A stretch of DNA of 64,000 bases from Pseudo-nitzschia pungens (taxonomy: Eukaryota > Bacillariophyta > Bacillariophyceae > Bacillariales > Bacillariaceae): NCBI GenBank assembly GCA_037355855.1, contig CM074765.1, positions 3,844,001-3,908,000 of the forward strand, written 5' to 3'. Position numbers and translations under genes: made by a program. Position 1 is the stretch's first letter. Every line of letters begins with the position of its first letter. The notes under the pieces were generated by a model. That model worked only from the letters and a program-made list of their open reading frames with translations, was not told the DNA's origin and made no database searches. Below are positions 43,290-53,809 of the stretch, piece by piece.

Positions 43290-46200
43290 TTGGCGCATCC
43301 AGGTTGACAACGGTGACGAGGCTCGGTCGGGTCGCAGCGGTTGTTTCTCTGTTGGTAGTAGTAGTTGCTCTCTCTGCCGTCCTCGCCGTCGTCGTCCTCG
43401 TCGTTGGTTTCGATTCCCGGGGCACGTCATCGCAAAACGCTTTTGACTCGTTCGCAAACGACAATGGCAACAACAACGACAACAAAAGCGACAATGAGGA
43501 CAACAACGGCGACCACGTGCCACCCGGGTATTGGCCCAGGTATTCCGGAACCCGCCGCGTCCGGCTCCTGGACGGGATCTGGAACGCCAGCCTCCTCTCG
43601 GGCATCAGCAGCAGCAGCAGTAGTAGCGGCGGCGGCGCATCCGACTTGGATTCCATGGATCCCAACCTCACAAATATTGCCGCGATCGCCACACCGGACA
43701 AGGTCCCGGTCCCATCGACGATCGAGGTTCTGAGCGATCCGCAACACGGATACCTCCCGGGATATCTGGGGCACCGCGGGGTCGCGGCCTTTCGCACGAC
43801 GTTTGCCACGCAGAGTGCGACTGCCACTTCCACTGCCACTTCCACCAACAACACCAATGGCAATGGCGATGGCAATGAAAATGACAGTGGTGGACGCCTC
43901 CAGTTCCAGGCCTGCTCGTTTTACTGCCGGGTGTGGGTGAACGGTGTCGAAATCGGCGACCACACCGCCGGGGGGTACGTGGCGTGGTGGCTGGACGTTC
44001 CGGCGAGCGTCCTGGAACGGGGGCAGCCACGGCGCGAGCAGCGGCAGCGGCAGCGGCAGCGGAAGGACGGGTGGTGGTGGTGGCGGTGGCTGCCGGGCAG
44101 GGTGAGGACGTCCACGAGACACCGACACCGACAGCGACAGCGACGTAGCGCGAGCGCGAGCGGGTTGGAATCCGAGAATTCTGCCCCGGCTCCGCCGTTG
44201 GTTCTGCTCCACGAGCTCTTTGTGCTGGTGGACAATCGATTCAATGCGACGACCGCTCCGATGCACACCGGCGGAGACTTTTGGCACTACGGGGGCATAC
44301 TCCGCTCGGTGGAATGGCACGATCGTCCGGGCGTTTCTTTCGGAAAGGAAAACGGGAACGAATACGAATACGAGAACGAATACGAATACGAATGCGAACA
44401 CGAGAACTGTTCCGGCTCTGGGGGAAAGAGGAATGACCACCGGGGATCCGGCAGGGGATCCAGGGAAGCGGGAGTTGGAACCGGTCCCGCGATTCGCACG
44501 AAAGAAGGTGACGGCAGCAGCGGAACAAAAAAGGACCCAGAACCGAGACGGTTGGGCGATTCGACCGAAAATCGCGAGGAATGGAATCGCAATGATGAGG
44601 ATGACAACAATGCGTTGCCGCTTTTGTCATCGTCATCTTCATCTTCATCCTCATCGTCGTTGTCTTCGTTGTGGCCGTGGAGACTCTACGTCTACCCGCA
44701 AAAAGACCTGCGGACCGTCCGATTGGTCCTGCAGGTGGCCGGAATCACAAAAACCACCTGGAAACAGGGGGTGTTGCCGGACGACGACCCCGCGAAACGG
44801 CTGCTCCGGGACCTTTTGCGCAGCGAGCGCCTGACGGTCTACTTCGACGGCGACGAAGCGCGGAACGCGCTGCGGGAATGCGAATGCGAATGCGAAAACG
44901 ACGCCGACGCCGCCACGGTCGCTCCCGCTTCTGCTTCCGCGTCGTGGGCCTCGCTGCGGAACGATCGCCTGCTGGATCTGGGTTCGCGCTCGGTGCCGAA
45001 TCCGCGGGCCTGGTCCACCACCGATCCGCGGCTCCACACCGTGTCGGTGTCGCTGAACGGGGCAATCGTCACCGAGCGCTTTGGCCTCCGGTACTGGGAC
45101 ATCGAAAAAGCCGCCTCCGGCAACAATAGCGCCAGCGCCGGCGGCAACCGGATCCGGCTCAACGGAAAGGTCCTCAAGCTGGTGGGATGGAACCACCACA
45201 CCCAGTGGCCGGGCACGGGAGCGGCGCCCACCGAGGAACAGCTCGACCGGGATCTTTCGCTGCTGACAAACTCGGGAAAGGCGAATTTCGTGCGCGGGGC
45301 GCACTATCCGCAGGATCCCCGCTGGTTGGATCGACTCGACGAGCGCGGTGTCGTGGTTTGGTGCGGTGAGTGATGGGCGCGACAACCGGGATCGGGATTT
45401 GCGAACCGCGAATTGCGGATTGCAGTTTGTGCAGTGTCCATGCAACCGTGTATGCGAACGAGCGAGGCAGCGACGGACTTGCGGACTGGCTGATGGCCAC
45501 ATCTCGAATCCAGTTCTCGCAACGAGAAAAGTCGTCGTCTCCGAAGTCATGTATGCGTTTTCAGTACCAAAAACGAGAAGAAACATTAGCAGCACTCCTC
45601 ATCTCCTTGCCTTTTTTGCGTCTCGCCGGATCCACAGAAACGCTCGGACCGGGGGTTTCCGTCGCCAACCTGCAGGACGACTTTTTCTTGGAACAGCAGA
45701 ACAAACAATTGAACGAGATGATGGACAATGCCTTCAACCACGCATCGATTGCCTTTTGGGCATTCTTCAACGAAGGCCCCAGCCACAGGGAGGAAGCCTG
45801 CAAAGGATACCGGGCCAGCTTCGATGCCGTTCGGAACCGGGACCCGACCCGGTTCGTCACCTACGCCTCGAATCGACCACCCCCCGCCGACAAGTGCTAC
45901 GACGCCGCCACCGTGATCTCCCACAACGGATACCCGGGTTGGTACCATCCGGATCCGCCGAGAACCTATTGGAACCGCATCGCCAACGACCTACGAGCCG
46001 GCAACCCTCCCTCGGCTCTGGGAAAACCCTTTCTCGTCTCGGAAACCGGTGCCGGCGGAATCTACGAGTGGCACCACAACGACACGCTCGCGAAATGGAC
46101 GCTCGGGTACCAGACCCGAATCGTCGCCGAGGACGTGGACACCGCCCTCCGCAACCCCAACATCTCGGGCATTGCCCTCTGGCACTTTTTCGACTTCAAG

Positions 46201-46443
46201 GTCGACGACCAGTGGGAAAACAACACGCACTGCGATTACCTGCGAGACGTCACTCCCCCGACCTGTGGCTACATCAACGTGGACGGCAGCGGCAACGGCA
46301 ACCGACCGGGTGGCGCCAATCACAAGGGTTCCGTGGACTTTTTTCGGCGACCCAAACCGGTGTTTTCGGTTGTCGCCTCCAGGTACCAGAACACAACGCT
46401 GCACCAACCCGACGACGACGATTCGGACTTCTCGACGGAGTGA
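43286..46443 (+). CDS. membrane-anchored glycoside hydrolase family 2 enzyme
   Basis: Two exons, 43286-45365 and 45638-46443. The 272-base intron has donor GTGAGT and acceptor TCCACAG, joining VVWC-E-TLGPGVSVANL. The product is 961 residues. Residues 8-40 are one hydrophobic helix (VAAVVSLLVVVVALSAVLAVVVLVV), a type II signal anchor that would place the enzyme in the lumen or outside. The jelly-roll domain (YLPGYLGHRGVAAFRTTF, CRVWVNGVEIGDHTAGGYVAWWLDV) and the TIM barrel (LNGKVLKLVGWNHHTQWPGTG, RGAHYPQDPRWLDRLDERGVVVWCE) follow. Acid/base E739 in FNEGP and nucleophile E829 in VSETGAGG are 90 apart, as in beta-glucuronidases. Three low-complexity inserts interrupt the fold: an Arg/Gln/Trp block, a Glu-Tyr repeat of GAATAC hexamers, and a Ser run. 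Family GH2 is certain. The sugar (glucuronide, galactoside or mannoside) is not. Confidence 0.9.
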
Positions 46444-47182
46444 TGCGTGGCGTCCCGAACCGAAAGACGAGTTTGGTTGCCGTTGTTGAACAATACCGGT
46501 ACGGACGGCGCAATCGGAAAGCTTGCGACTGTTGGACGGTCCTTGCCGGCAGACCAAACGAACGACTGATATTTTTGTGAGAATCCTCGAGGGAATGACG
46601 TGCTCGTCTGAAGAGTCGCACTGATTGGGGCCAGAAAATTTGTTTGTACAGAGGGTGGACTTCAATCCATATACCTGCGTTGCCGTCTCTTCAATACTTT
46701 GAGTTCGAGAGAGATGGGTTTCATTCGTTTTGCTAATGGTATGGACTCCCCCTTGCTCTGGGGCATCTCATAGGACCCTAGTACGAAGTACGAGTGAGAA
46801 AGTCATCTTTTGGGTGCTTTCCTAATTATTTAGATACACAGCTTCTCTATTTGCGAAACAAACATTCGAATTGTGCAGCAGTTTTTGACTCTCACCGTGC
46901 TGTTTCTTAGAGGTAACAAACAGCTATGGTGGTACAAATTATAGGTTTCCCCGTTGCTCTTTTGTTGAATCAAAGTATTCAACAAGTATCTCCTTTTGAG
47001 TACCGTTGGATGTATGCTGGTACTCCAAATATTTTCAGGGTTCACCGAGAACCATGGTCACGAATCGCATTCCACCATTGCATTGCACGGAGACACTGAC
47101 TCCTTCGTTCGCTGCCTCTCTCTCCCACGATTTTGTCGTGCCCCGCCCTGCCCTGCCGTGTCCTGCTTTGCCTCCACGCCCG
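46444..47182. other. convergent intergenic spacer
   Basis: The 3' flanks of the GH2 and Rcf2-like genes. One TACGAAGTA lies at 46782. No gene is seen; short open frames at 47000-47180 are antisense or flank. Confidence 0.6.
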
Positions 47183-48355
47183 TTACGAACGCCGCAGCGT
47201 CTTTTGGTACTCGGATCTCGTCACGAGCTGCGTCCGGGTCGCCTCCATTTCTCGGATGCGTGCCTCGATCTCGTCTTCCGTCACGTACCGGCCGTACCGA
47301 TCCATGACCTCCTTGAGGCTCATGACGCCCAACAGCGTGCAAATGACGGCAAACTGTCCAAAGACCCGCGTGTGCAGTATCCGCATCTGCATCGATTCGA
47401 CCACGCCGTCCTTTCCGCCCTGGCCGTAAAAAATGTAGGCCACCGAGGGCATGCCGATCGCCGCGATGCACTTGAAGGGATTGGCCTGGACAAAGTTGGC
47501 CGTGCTCTGGTAGGTGGACAGCGTGGGTGTGTCAACGAGGCGGACGCCCGTGTCCAGTATCGACTGGCGGTACAGCTGGCGGAGCTGTACCTCCTCGGCA
47601 TTCGTGTTGTTCTTTTTCCGCTGTTCGGCCCAGGCAATGGTCTGCGGCGCATTGAAAATCGAAAATCGCATCATCCGAGTAGTCGTTGTCGTTGTTGCGT
47701 TTGTTTTGTTTTGTTTTGTTTTGTTTTGTTTGTTTGTTTTGTGGTGAAAGGGCGTTTTTGGGGAGGTTTGGAAATTGAATGTCGAATGTCGAATGTCGGC
47801 GCAATCCAGTGTCAATCCCGACAGCCAGTCGCAACAAAGAAGGTCGGAATTTGATCAGAAACCAATACCACGGGTAGGGCAGAATACAGAATATTGGAGG
47901 ATACGATGTCGCATTCTGCAACGAAACACCAACCTGATCACCAACCTGCTTCGGGTCAGTGTAGAAATCCTGGGGACTCACCACCACGCAGGAATCCACA
48001 ACGTCGACGACACAACATACCACAATACAATACAATGCAATACAACACAGCACAATACAATACAGACAACGCCTCCAACACGCACCTCAAGATTGTGTTC
48101 GCTTTCCGATGCCACCTCGTGCATTCGGTGGCTGAGTTTTTGTTCCGAGGTGACGGCAAAGATAAAGAGGGGCGGCATGATGGCGAGGGCCGTTCGGCTC
48201 TGGGCATTGGTCAGTTTTCGAAACCTGGGATTCTTCATGGCGAGCCACAAACCACCCAGGGTCGGAACGAACATCATGGCAGCGTTCATCATTCCATCGT
48301 TCCACGCCGAGGTGGTGACTTCCTCGCGTCTGTGTTCGGGAGTGAGAGAGGGCAT
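47183..48355 (-). CDS. Rcf2-like mitochondrial HIG1-domain protein
   Basis: Two exons on the minus strand, 48355-48086 and 47641-47183. The 444-base intron has donor GTGCGT and acceptor CGCCGCAG, with phase 0, joining SEHNLE-TIAWAEQ. The product is 242 residues. The N-terminal half has two hydrophobic helices (MMNAAMMFVPTLGGLWLAM and ALAIMPPLFIFAVTS). The C-terminal half has a HIG1 hairpin (FKCIAAIGMPSVAYIFYG and FGQFAVICTLLGVM) with the HIG1 motif H180-x-R182-xxx-Q186. This order and length match yeast Rcf2, a cytochrome c oxidase/respiratory supercomplex factor of the mitochondrial inner membrane. The intron is longer than its neighbours' and full of CAATA/CAAAA simple repeats, so a small extra exon cannot be excluded. 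Family assignment rests on motif and topology. Confidence 0.7.
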
Positions 48356-49226
48356 GGTGGTTGCTGCTGCTGCTGCTGCTGCTGGGCAGAGTCACTTGTT
48401 CTGGTAGCGAAGGCTGCGTCGGAATGCGATTTCACCGCAACAGATCGGGATGGTCGATTTCAGTGCTGGTACGAGTAACCTTGAGGTTACCTTACTTCGT
48501 TTTGCGTTCTGTCTTGTGGTTGTTCGGAGTGCTGGGTGCCAATTGCAAGCGCCAAGCAGCAAGAAATATATTACGAAGTAAGGTTATGAAACAGTGGTAC
48601 AAACACGAACCACGAACGTGGGCGGCGAATGAATTCGAACTTCGAACGTGTTCGCGTTTCGGGGAAGCGTGCTTGTTGTCTTCTCTTTTCTTGTAAATAA
48701 ATTTAAATAAGCAGTCCATGTCGTTGTTTTTTAATTCTACTACTACTAGTATTTCAGTTCATATTTATTGCTATTGTTCTTAATGCTATTCTTTGATTTT
48801 GAAAAGCTTGATGAAGTAGTTCCACCGCAGCTATATTCTCCATGCGAAAATCTATTTTTAATGGAATAGTAGTCAATCGAGGAGGGTTATTTATTTCGTA
48901 ATTAAGCATGCAAATAACGTACGAGGTACTAATAACAAGAGTTGTTTTCGCTCATCTCTCTCAATCTTTTTTGCATGAAAAGCCCACTATTCTTTCTCGT
49001 GTTCGGTTGGCATTCGGTTTTGCTGCTGCATCGGCGTTCGTACATCATTTCGGGTACAGTAAGGTTACGTTGCGTGAAAAACGGCAATACAGAAACAGTA
49101 AGGTTACCATTGAAGATCGATCGCTTGACGACACAAAACATACCCAAGAGGCGAAAGTGGAAAGCCATCGAAAAAGAGGAGGATTGATTCTCCTACAGTC
49201 ACTACACGTTCCGTATCGCACCTCAC
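48356..49226. other. divergent intergenic region
   Basis: It contains a CTG run near 48361-48385, GTAACCTTGAGGTTACC near 48474, TACGAAGTAAGGTTA at 48572-48586, and two exact GTAAGGTTAC words at 49059 and 49098. The last two lie 168 and 129 bases upstream of the methyltransferase ATG. No gene is seen. Confidence 0.6.
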
Positions 49227-50432
49227 ATGTATCCTCTGTTCTCATTGTCAATCCGACGGCCATCTGTGTTGACACATCATCCGCGGTGCTGCGCCTCGCT
49301 GCTTCGTCGGAATGGAAAAGGAGCATTCAAACAAGAAGAGCGAAAACGGCACCGCTCTTTCAATCTTTCCTCAACCCGCTACATCTCCGAAACGGTACTG
49401 CTTGGTCAGCGAACAACAGTGATGACGAGAAAATTGCCCTCTGCCAAAGAAGTCACCTCCTTCCATTATGAGACCCATTCAAAGGCGGACACTTACGATA
49501 TGTATTCGTTTTTCTACGAATCGAGCGCCTACATGGACTATCTGGTGACACACATTCGGGACAGATTAAAACTCGAATCATCGTTATCATCACCTTCCCG
49601 CTGCATTCTCGACGTCGGTGGGGGGACGGGAAATTTCGCGAGGCTCCTGCTGGACCGGCAAACGACACTCGGAGACCACGAAACCGCGTTCGTGGTGGTC
49701 GATCCGTTCCTGATACGGGCCGACTCAACCGAATGCAACGGGTCCAAGGACGGGGAGGGCAGCGACGGGAGCAGTCGCAGTCGCAATCTCAGTCCCAAGC
49801 GGCGCTTGTGCTTCGTCACGGCACCCGCGGAAGATTTCATGCGGCCTCCGTCTCCGCTCGAGGGAGATCGCTGTTGGAGGACCAACATTATCGATCGCGA
49901 ATTTGGTGGCTACGACCAGATCCTTCTCAAGGAGTCGGTTCACCATTTCGAAAAGAAGGATCGGGTCGAGATTTTTCGGGGCATGAGAGAGGGATTGCGC
50001 CGGCGATCGTCGTCGTCGTCGTCGTCGTCGTCGTCGGCACCGACGCCAAACACCACGGAAGCACCGTCCCTCTTGATCGTCACCCGCCCGCAGACGGACA
50101 TTGATTATCCAATGTGGGACGACGCCCGCGCGGTCTGGAAAGAGAACCAGCCGAGCATCGAGGAGATCGAAGAAGAACTGAGGGAGGCGGGATACACCCA
50201 CCTGGAACGGACGGTCGAATGCTACCCGTGCTCGATTTCACTCGCAAGTTGGCAGTGCATGATCCGAAATCGCTTCTGGAGCACGTTTTCGAACTTTACC
50301 GACGAGGAGCTGGAACACGCCTGTGAAAGCATTGCTCGAAACTATGCCAGCACCACCACCACCGCCGGCAATGAGGAAACCGATCCGATTCTTCACTTTG
50401 AGGATAGGATGATTTTCTTGACGGCGTCCTAG
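49227..50432 (+). CDS. class I SAM-dependent methyltransferase
   Basis: A single-exon gene of 401 residues. The ATG at 49227 gives an Arg/Ser-rich lead of 65 residues that could be an organelle presequence. The next ATG (49422, MTRKLPSAKEV) is an alternative start at the edge of the conserved part. Motif I is RCILDVGGGTGNFARLLL (about 126-143). An acidic motif II-like VVVDPFLIRADS, an ETAPAEDF-type stretch (CFVTAPAEDFM), and YDQILLKESVHHFEKKDRVEIFRGM follow, the usual post-I to motif IV order of small-molecule methyltransferases. A Ser run encoded by TCG repeats sits at about 252-262. The C-terminal part (GYTHLERTVECYPCSISLASWQCMIRNRFWSTFSNF) is intact. The substrate is unknown. No neighbouring gene suggests a pathway. 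Confidence 0.85.
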   Translation: MYPLFSLSIRRPSVLTHHPRCCASLLRRNGKGAFKQEERKRHRSFNLSSTRYISETVLLGQRTTVMTRKLPSAKEVTSFHYETHSKADTYDMYSFFYESSAYMDYLVTHIRDRLKLESSLSSPSRCILDVGGGTGNFARLLLDRQTTLGDHETAFVVVDPFLIRADSTECNGSKDGEGSDGSSRSRNLSPKRRLCFVTAPAEDFMRPPSPLEGDRCWRTNIIDREFGGYDQILLKESVHHFEKKDRVEIFRGMREGLRRRSSSSSSSSSSAPTPNTTEAPSLLIVTRPQTDIDYPMWDDARAVWKENQPSIEEIEEELREAGYTHLERTVECYPCSISLASWQCMIRNRFWSTFSNFTDEELEHACESIARNYASTTTTAGNEETDPILHFEDRMIFLTAS

Positions 50433-51431
50433 AAGCTACGATCGGTACACGAGAGCGACATCATATTTTTGAAGACGAAGACAACGCACGTGCATTATGG
50501 TTGCGCCTGCCACGAGTAGATTGAAACATTGTTGATGGCTCATCGGTCTTTAACAAAATTGCTGTCCACTAAGAATACAGTATCGAAAACAAAAAAATAA
50601 TAGTAAAACTCCCTATTTTAATAATAAGAGATTACTTCGTACTTCGTATGCATTACTGTATTTACATTGTGTTTTGATTGTGTCAAAATTCAAAACTCAA
50701 AATGGACACACACCACAAAATCTGCTGAATCTGACCATGAGCAACGTTTATGACAGAATAATGATCAACGTGAGTTCCAGAGTTGATACGAAGTAAATTA
50801 AGTTACTGTATTTCAGAAAAACTTCGGCTTCAAGTTTTGTATCAAATCCATAAATTTTCAGGTTCCAGGTTGAGGATTGAGGATATTGTCTCCAGTAGTA
50901 ATCTTACGGTAAACCTTAGGTTTAACTACGCACCTTGTAGTACTACTGATGTGCCGCTGAGTACTACTAGCTACTACCTACTACCTACTACAGTACCGTA
51001 CCTAATGTACTGCGAAGTGGCGGTATTCTATTCTTCGTCAACAATGTTCCAGAAGTAAGTACGACTCATATGGCACATATAGTTGAAAGGTAGGACATTC
51101 GGTACTGTATCTTCAACGGTAAGATTACTACCAAGATGCGAGCGTGACACAAAAAAGAGACGTTACGTTTTTGGAACACACCGGGCGTTGCTTCGGTTGC
51201 TTCTTCTTTCTTGGATGATACAAAATCTACGCTTGAATTTCAAAACTCGCCAGTATTTTTCAGTATGGGAAATAACTAACGGCAACTATGCTCACTTTTT
51301 CCTTATCTTGGGGATAATCGTTTTTTTCGAGAGAAGATAACAGATACATCGATTGATTTCTATCTCTTATTCGATAGATTTGTGAAAACATACCTCAGAA
51401 GGTCTTTTCGGAGACGACAATAAAATTGAAA
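50433..51431. other. intergenic spacer
   Basis: AT-rich. Overlapping TACTTCGTA words lie at 50633 and 50640, and another at 50787. ACTACT-type runs lie near 50960-50990, and GTAAGATTACT near 51119. No gene is seen. Confidence 0.6.
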
Positions 51432-53366
51432 ATGATAGCGGAATTTCATCCCAAGAGGAAAACAGCTTCATGTGCGTTCGCGCTGGTTCTGGTAGTAGTG
51501 TTGTCTTGTGCTTTCTTTGCCAGTGGAGAAAGTCTGACGGGGGCAACCATCGAAAATGTTCGGAAAAATTCTGGTAAATCGATACAGCATTCTGCACAGA
51601 AGAACGAGCTGAATACATCTTATCTACTACAGCACGCTGTTAAGATTAATACAAAACACCTACGAACTCGCGTTCTCGAGGACGGAGGTGACGAAAATGA
51701 AGCTGCACAAGACGAAGGAGGGAACGACGAAAACGGAGACAATGCGGAAGAGCAGGGAAACGAGGGCGAGAATGCTGAAGGCGAGCAAGATGGTAACGAG
51801 GGAAACCAAGATGCGGCAGAGGAACAGGAAAACGGCGAAGATGAAAACAACGGAGAACAAGAAGAAAACAACGAACAAAATCAAGATCAAGAAGCAAACA
51901 ATAATGATGAGCAGGAACAAGATGACGTAGAAGAAGAAGGCAATGATGAAGGCGAAAACGACGCCAATGAAGAGAACGTCGAAGACAATCAAGAGAATGC
52001 AGAGGAAGAAGAAGAAGTCGAGGAAGAAGAGAAGGAGGAAGGGGAAGAAGACAAAGAAGAAGAAAAAGAAAACGAAGACGAACAAGAAGCAGACGAAGCA
52101 GAAGAAGAAGAAGAAGAAGAAGAGGTCGATGACGAAGTCGATGACGAAGACGATGACGATGAACCCCAGATTAACTTCCTCAAATGCGCTGCCTTCACAG
52201 TTGAGCCATATGTAGTGGATGTTAATGAAATGATTCAAAATGGAGAGGTCGATGAGGACGGGGCGGCCAAGATCGAAAAAACCTACGTTACGGAAATGAC
52301 TTCCAAACTAAACACACAGGAGTCGGTCATCTTTTTCACATACGGAAACGGTCGAAATGATGAGAATCAAGAAATCTACATGATCAGCATTGATGATTGG
52401 ATCACAGCATCTTACGGATACGACCAGATTTGTCACGCCATTGATCAAAACGATGTCGAGTATGTCTTTTCCAAAATCCCATCCTTTTCTTCTGTTAAGC
52501 AATATTCAGAGCACAAGTGGTACGCAGGTTTCAATTGTAACGCGGATGGTAGCGGAGTCAAAACTCAATTATTTCTGGATAATACTTGCACAACCTTCAG
52601 TCCTACACTTAACGAATACTACCCATTCAAAAGCGCAACAAGCGAAAATCGAGCGACTCAGGATTACTCAACTCAGGTTTCCTCCGATTTGACAAAATAC
52701 ATGATCCAAAGTGTTAACGGTGCTATTGAAGATTCACAAAATTGTGATGGATCCAAGTTTTGCGACAAAGTCTTTGAGAACTCCGTAGAAGCAACAACCT
52801 GTGGTGGAGACAACAAGGACCGCTACAGAAAACTAGCAAGTTATCAAATCGAGAACGACCTTGCTTCTAGCATTCAGGACGCTTGTCCATCGATTCAAAC
52901 TGCACTAGGTATGGATGGTGACTATGAATATTCGAGCTATGAATTAGAGGAGATGCTATCGCTTTGGAGCAACGTTGAAGACGGCGGACAAGAACCAGAC
53001 AGACAGCAAAGTAGTCTTGCCTCGAATTATTTATGGTTTTATCTAGCTGGTTTGCTGCTTGTCGGAAGCATCACAGCATGCTGCCTTTTGGGAAGGAAGG
53101 GTAAACGTAAATACGACACGGACGATAGCAGTCTTGAAACAAAGAGAGAGCCCTTAGTTCGGAGATCCAGATCTGGGGTTCGAAGAAGCGAATCCGACAT
53201 CGTAGAGGATCTCAGTGCCATAGAGTGTACAGTGACAGAGAAAAGGCGCAGACGCAAGTCCAAATCAAAAAAGAAATCAAGGGAGTCACGAAGCAAGTCG
53301 AGAAGTCGACGTCTCCGTGAATTCCGAAAGAAAATCGGATTATCAAAGGATGCCGAAGACCCATAG
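51432..53366 (+). CDS. single-pass membrane protein, acidic outside and basic inside
   Basis: 644 residues from the ATG at 51432, no intron. A signal peptide (residues 1-36, core CAFALVLVVVLSCAFFASG) is followed by about 160 residues almost wholly Glu, Asp, Asn, Gln and Gly (about 86-245). A Cys-containing folded part runs from about 248 to 500: INFLKCAAFTVEPYVVDV, ESVIFFTYGNG, IDDWITASYGYDQICHAI, WYAGFNCNADGSGVKTQLFLDNTC and CDGSKFCDKVFENS. One membrane helix follows (about 531-551, LWFYLAGLLLVGSITACCLL). The tail is strongly basic and Ser-rich (KRRRRKSKSKKKSRESRSKSRSRRLREFRKK). Topology would put the acidic part in the lumen or outside. No family name is recognised. Such a layout would suit a Ca2+- or silica-associated membrane protein, but that is only inference. 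Confidence 0.82.
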   Translation: MIAEFHPKRKTASCAFALVLVVVLSCAFFASGESLTGATIENVRKNSGKSIQHSAQKNELNTSYLLQHAVKINTKHLRTRVLEDGGDENEAAQDEGGNDENGDNAEEQGNEGENAEGEQDGNEGNQDAAEEQENGEDENNGEQEENNEQNQDQEANNNDEQEQDDVEEEGNDEGENDANEENVEDNQENAEEEEEVEEEEKEEGEEDKEEEKENEDEQEADEAEEEEEEEEVDDEVDDEDDDDEPQINFLKCAAFTVEPYVVDVNEMIQNGEVDEDGAAKIEKTYVTEMTSKLNTQESVIFFTYGNGRNDENQEIYMISIDDWITASYGYDQICHAIDQNDVEYVFSKIPSFSSVKQYSEHKWYAGFNCNADGSGVKTQLFLDNTCTTFSPTLNEYYPFKSATSENRATQDYSTQVSSDLTKYMIQSVNGAIEDSQNCDGSKFCDKVFENSVEATTCGGDNKDRYRKLASYQIENDLASSIQDACPSIQTALGMDGDYEYSSYELEEMLSLWSNVEDGGQEPDRQQSSLASNYLWFYLAGLLLVGSITACCLLGRKGKRKYDTDDSSLETKREPLVRRSRSGVRRSESDIVEDLSAIECTVTEKRRRRKSKSKKKSRESRSKSRSRRLREFRKKIGLSKDAEDP

Positions 53367-53809
53367 ACAGAGAACAAGTACTAAAACGTTCTTTTAAATC
53401 TTTCAGGAGACAATATGAAGTTCTGGGATGAGCCTCAGAGAAAATAAAGTTCAGTCAAGTGTAGCAACAGTGAATAATGCATAAAACCAATCAAACCCCA
53501 CTTCACTGGATATATCTGACGTTATATAACCGAATCCAGTAGCCCCTGAGTAATCCAATAGCTGTAGGGAACATAATATTTTTGTGTCTAGTATTCTTTT
53601 CTAATTTCAAGTGTTGTAAGAAAACATGTCAAGCACGTGAAGCCACGAAGTCTATCGAATTTGTTTCTCAAAGCTTATGAATTGTTGTAGCGTACGAAAG
53701 ATAAACGCTTTTTCCGACGCCATGATTCTTGACCACGTATGCCACAACTTCCTGCGTCTCGATCTCTATAGACATTGCGGCTCCTTTACTGTTGAGCTTG
53801 TCCTCGACA
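53367..53809. other. convergent intergenic spacer
   Basis: It contains a minus-strand frame (53949-53668) overlapping the end of the oxygenase gene and ending AMSIEIETQEVVAYVVKNHGVGKSVYLSYATTIHKL. This looks protein-like but has no credible own start. It may be an unspliced 3' exon of the oxygenase gene. Confidence 0.4.

Noticed and set aside
51660..52238. 192-codon Phe/Val-rich minus-strand frame that looks like a membrane protein
   Set aside because: It is the complement of GAA/GAC-rich acidic codons; the hydrophobicity is an artefact.
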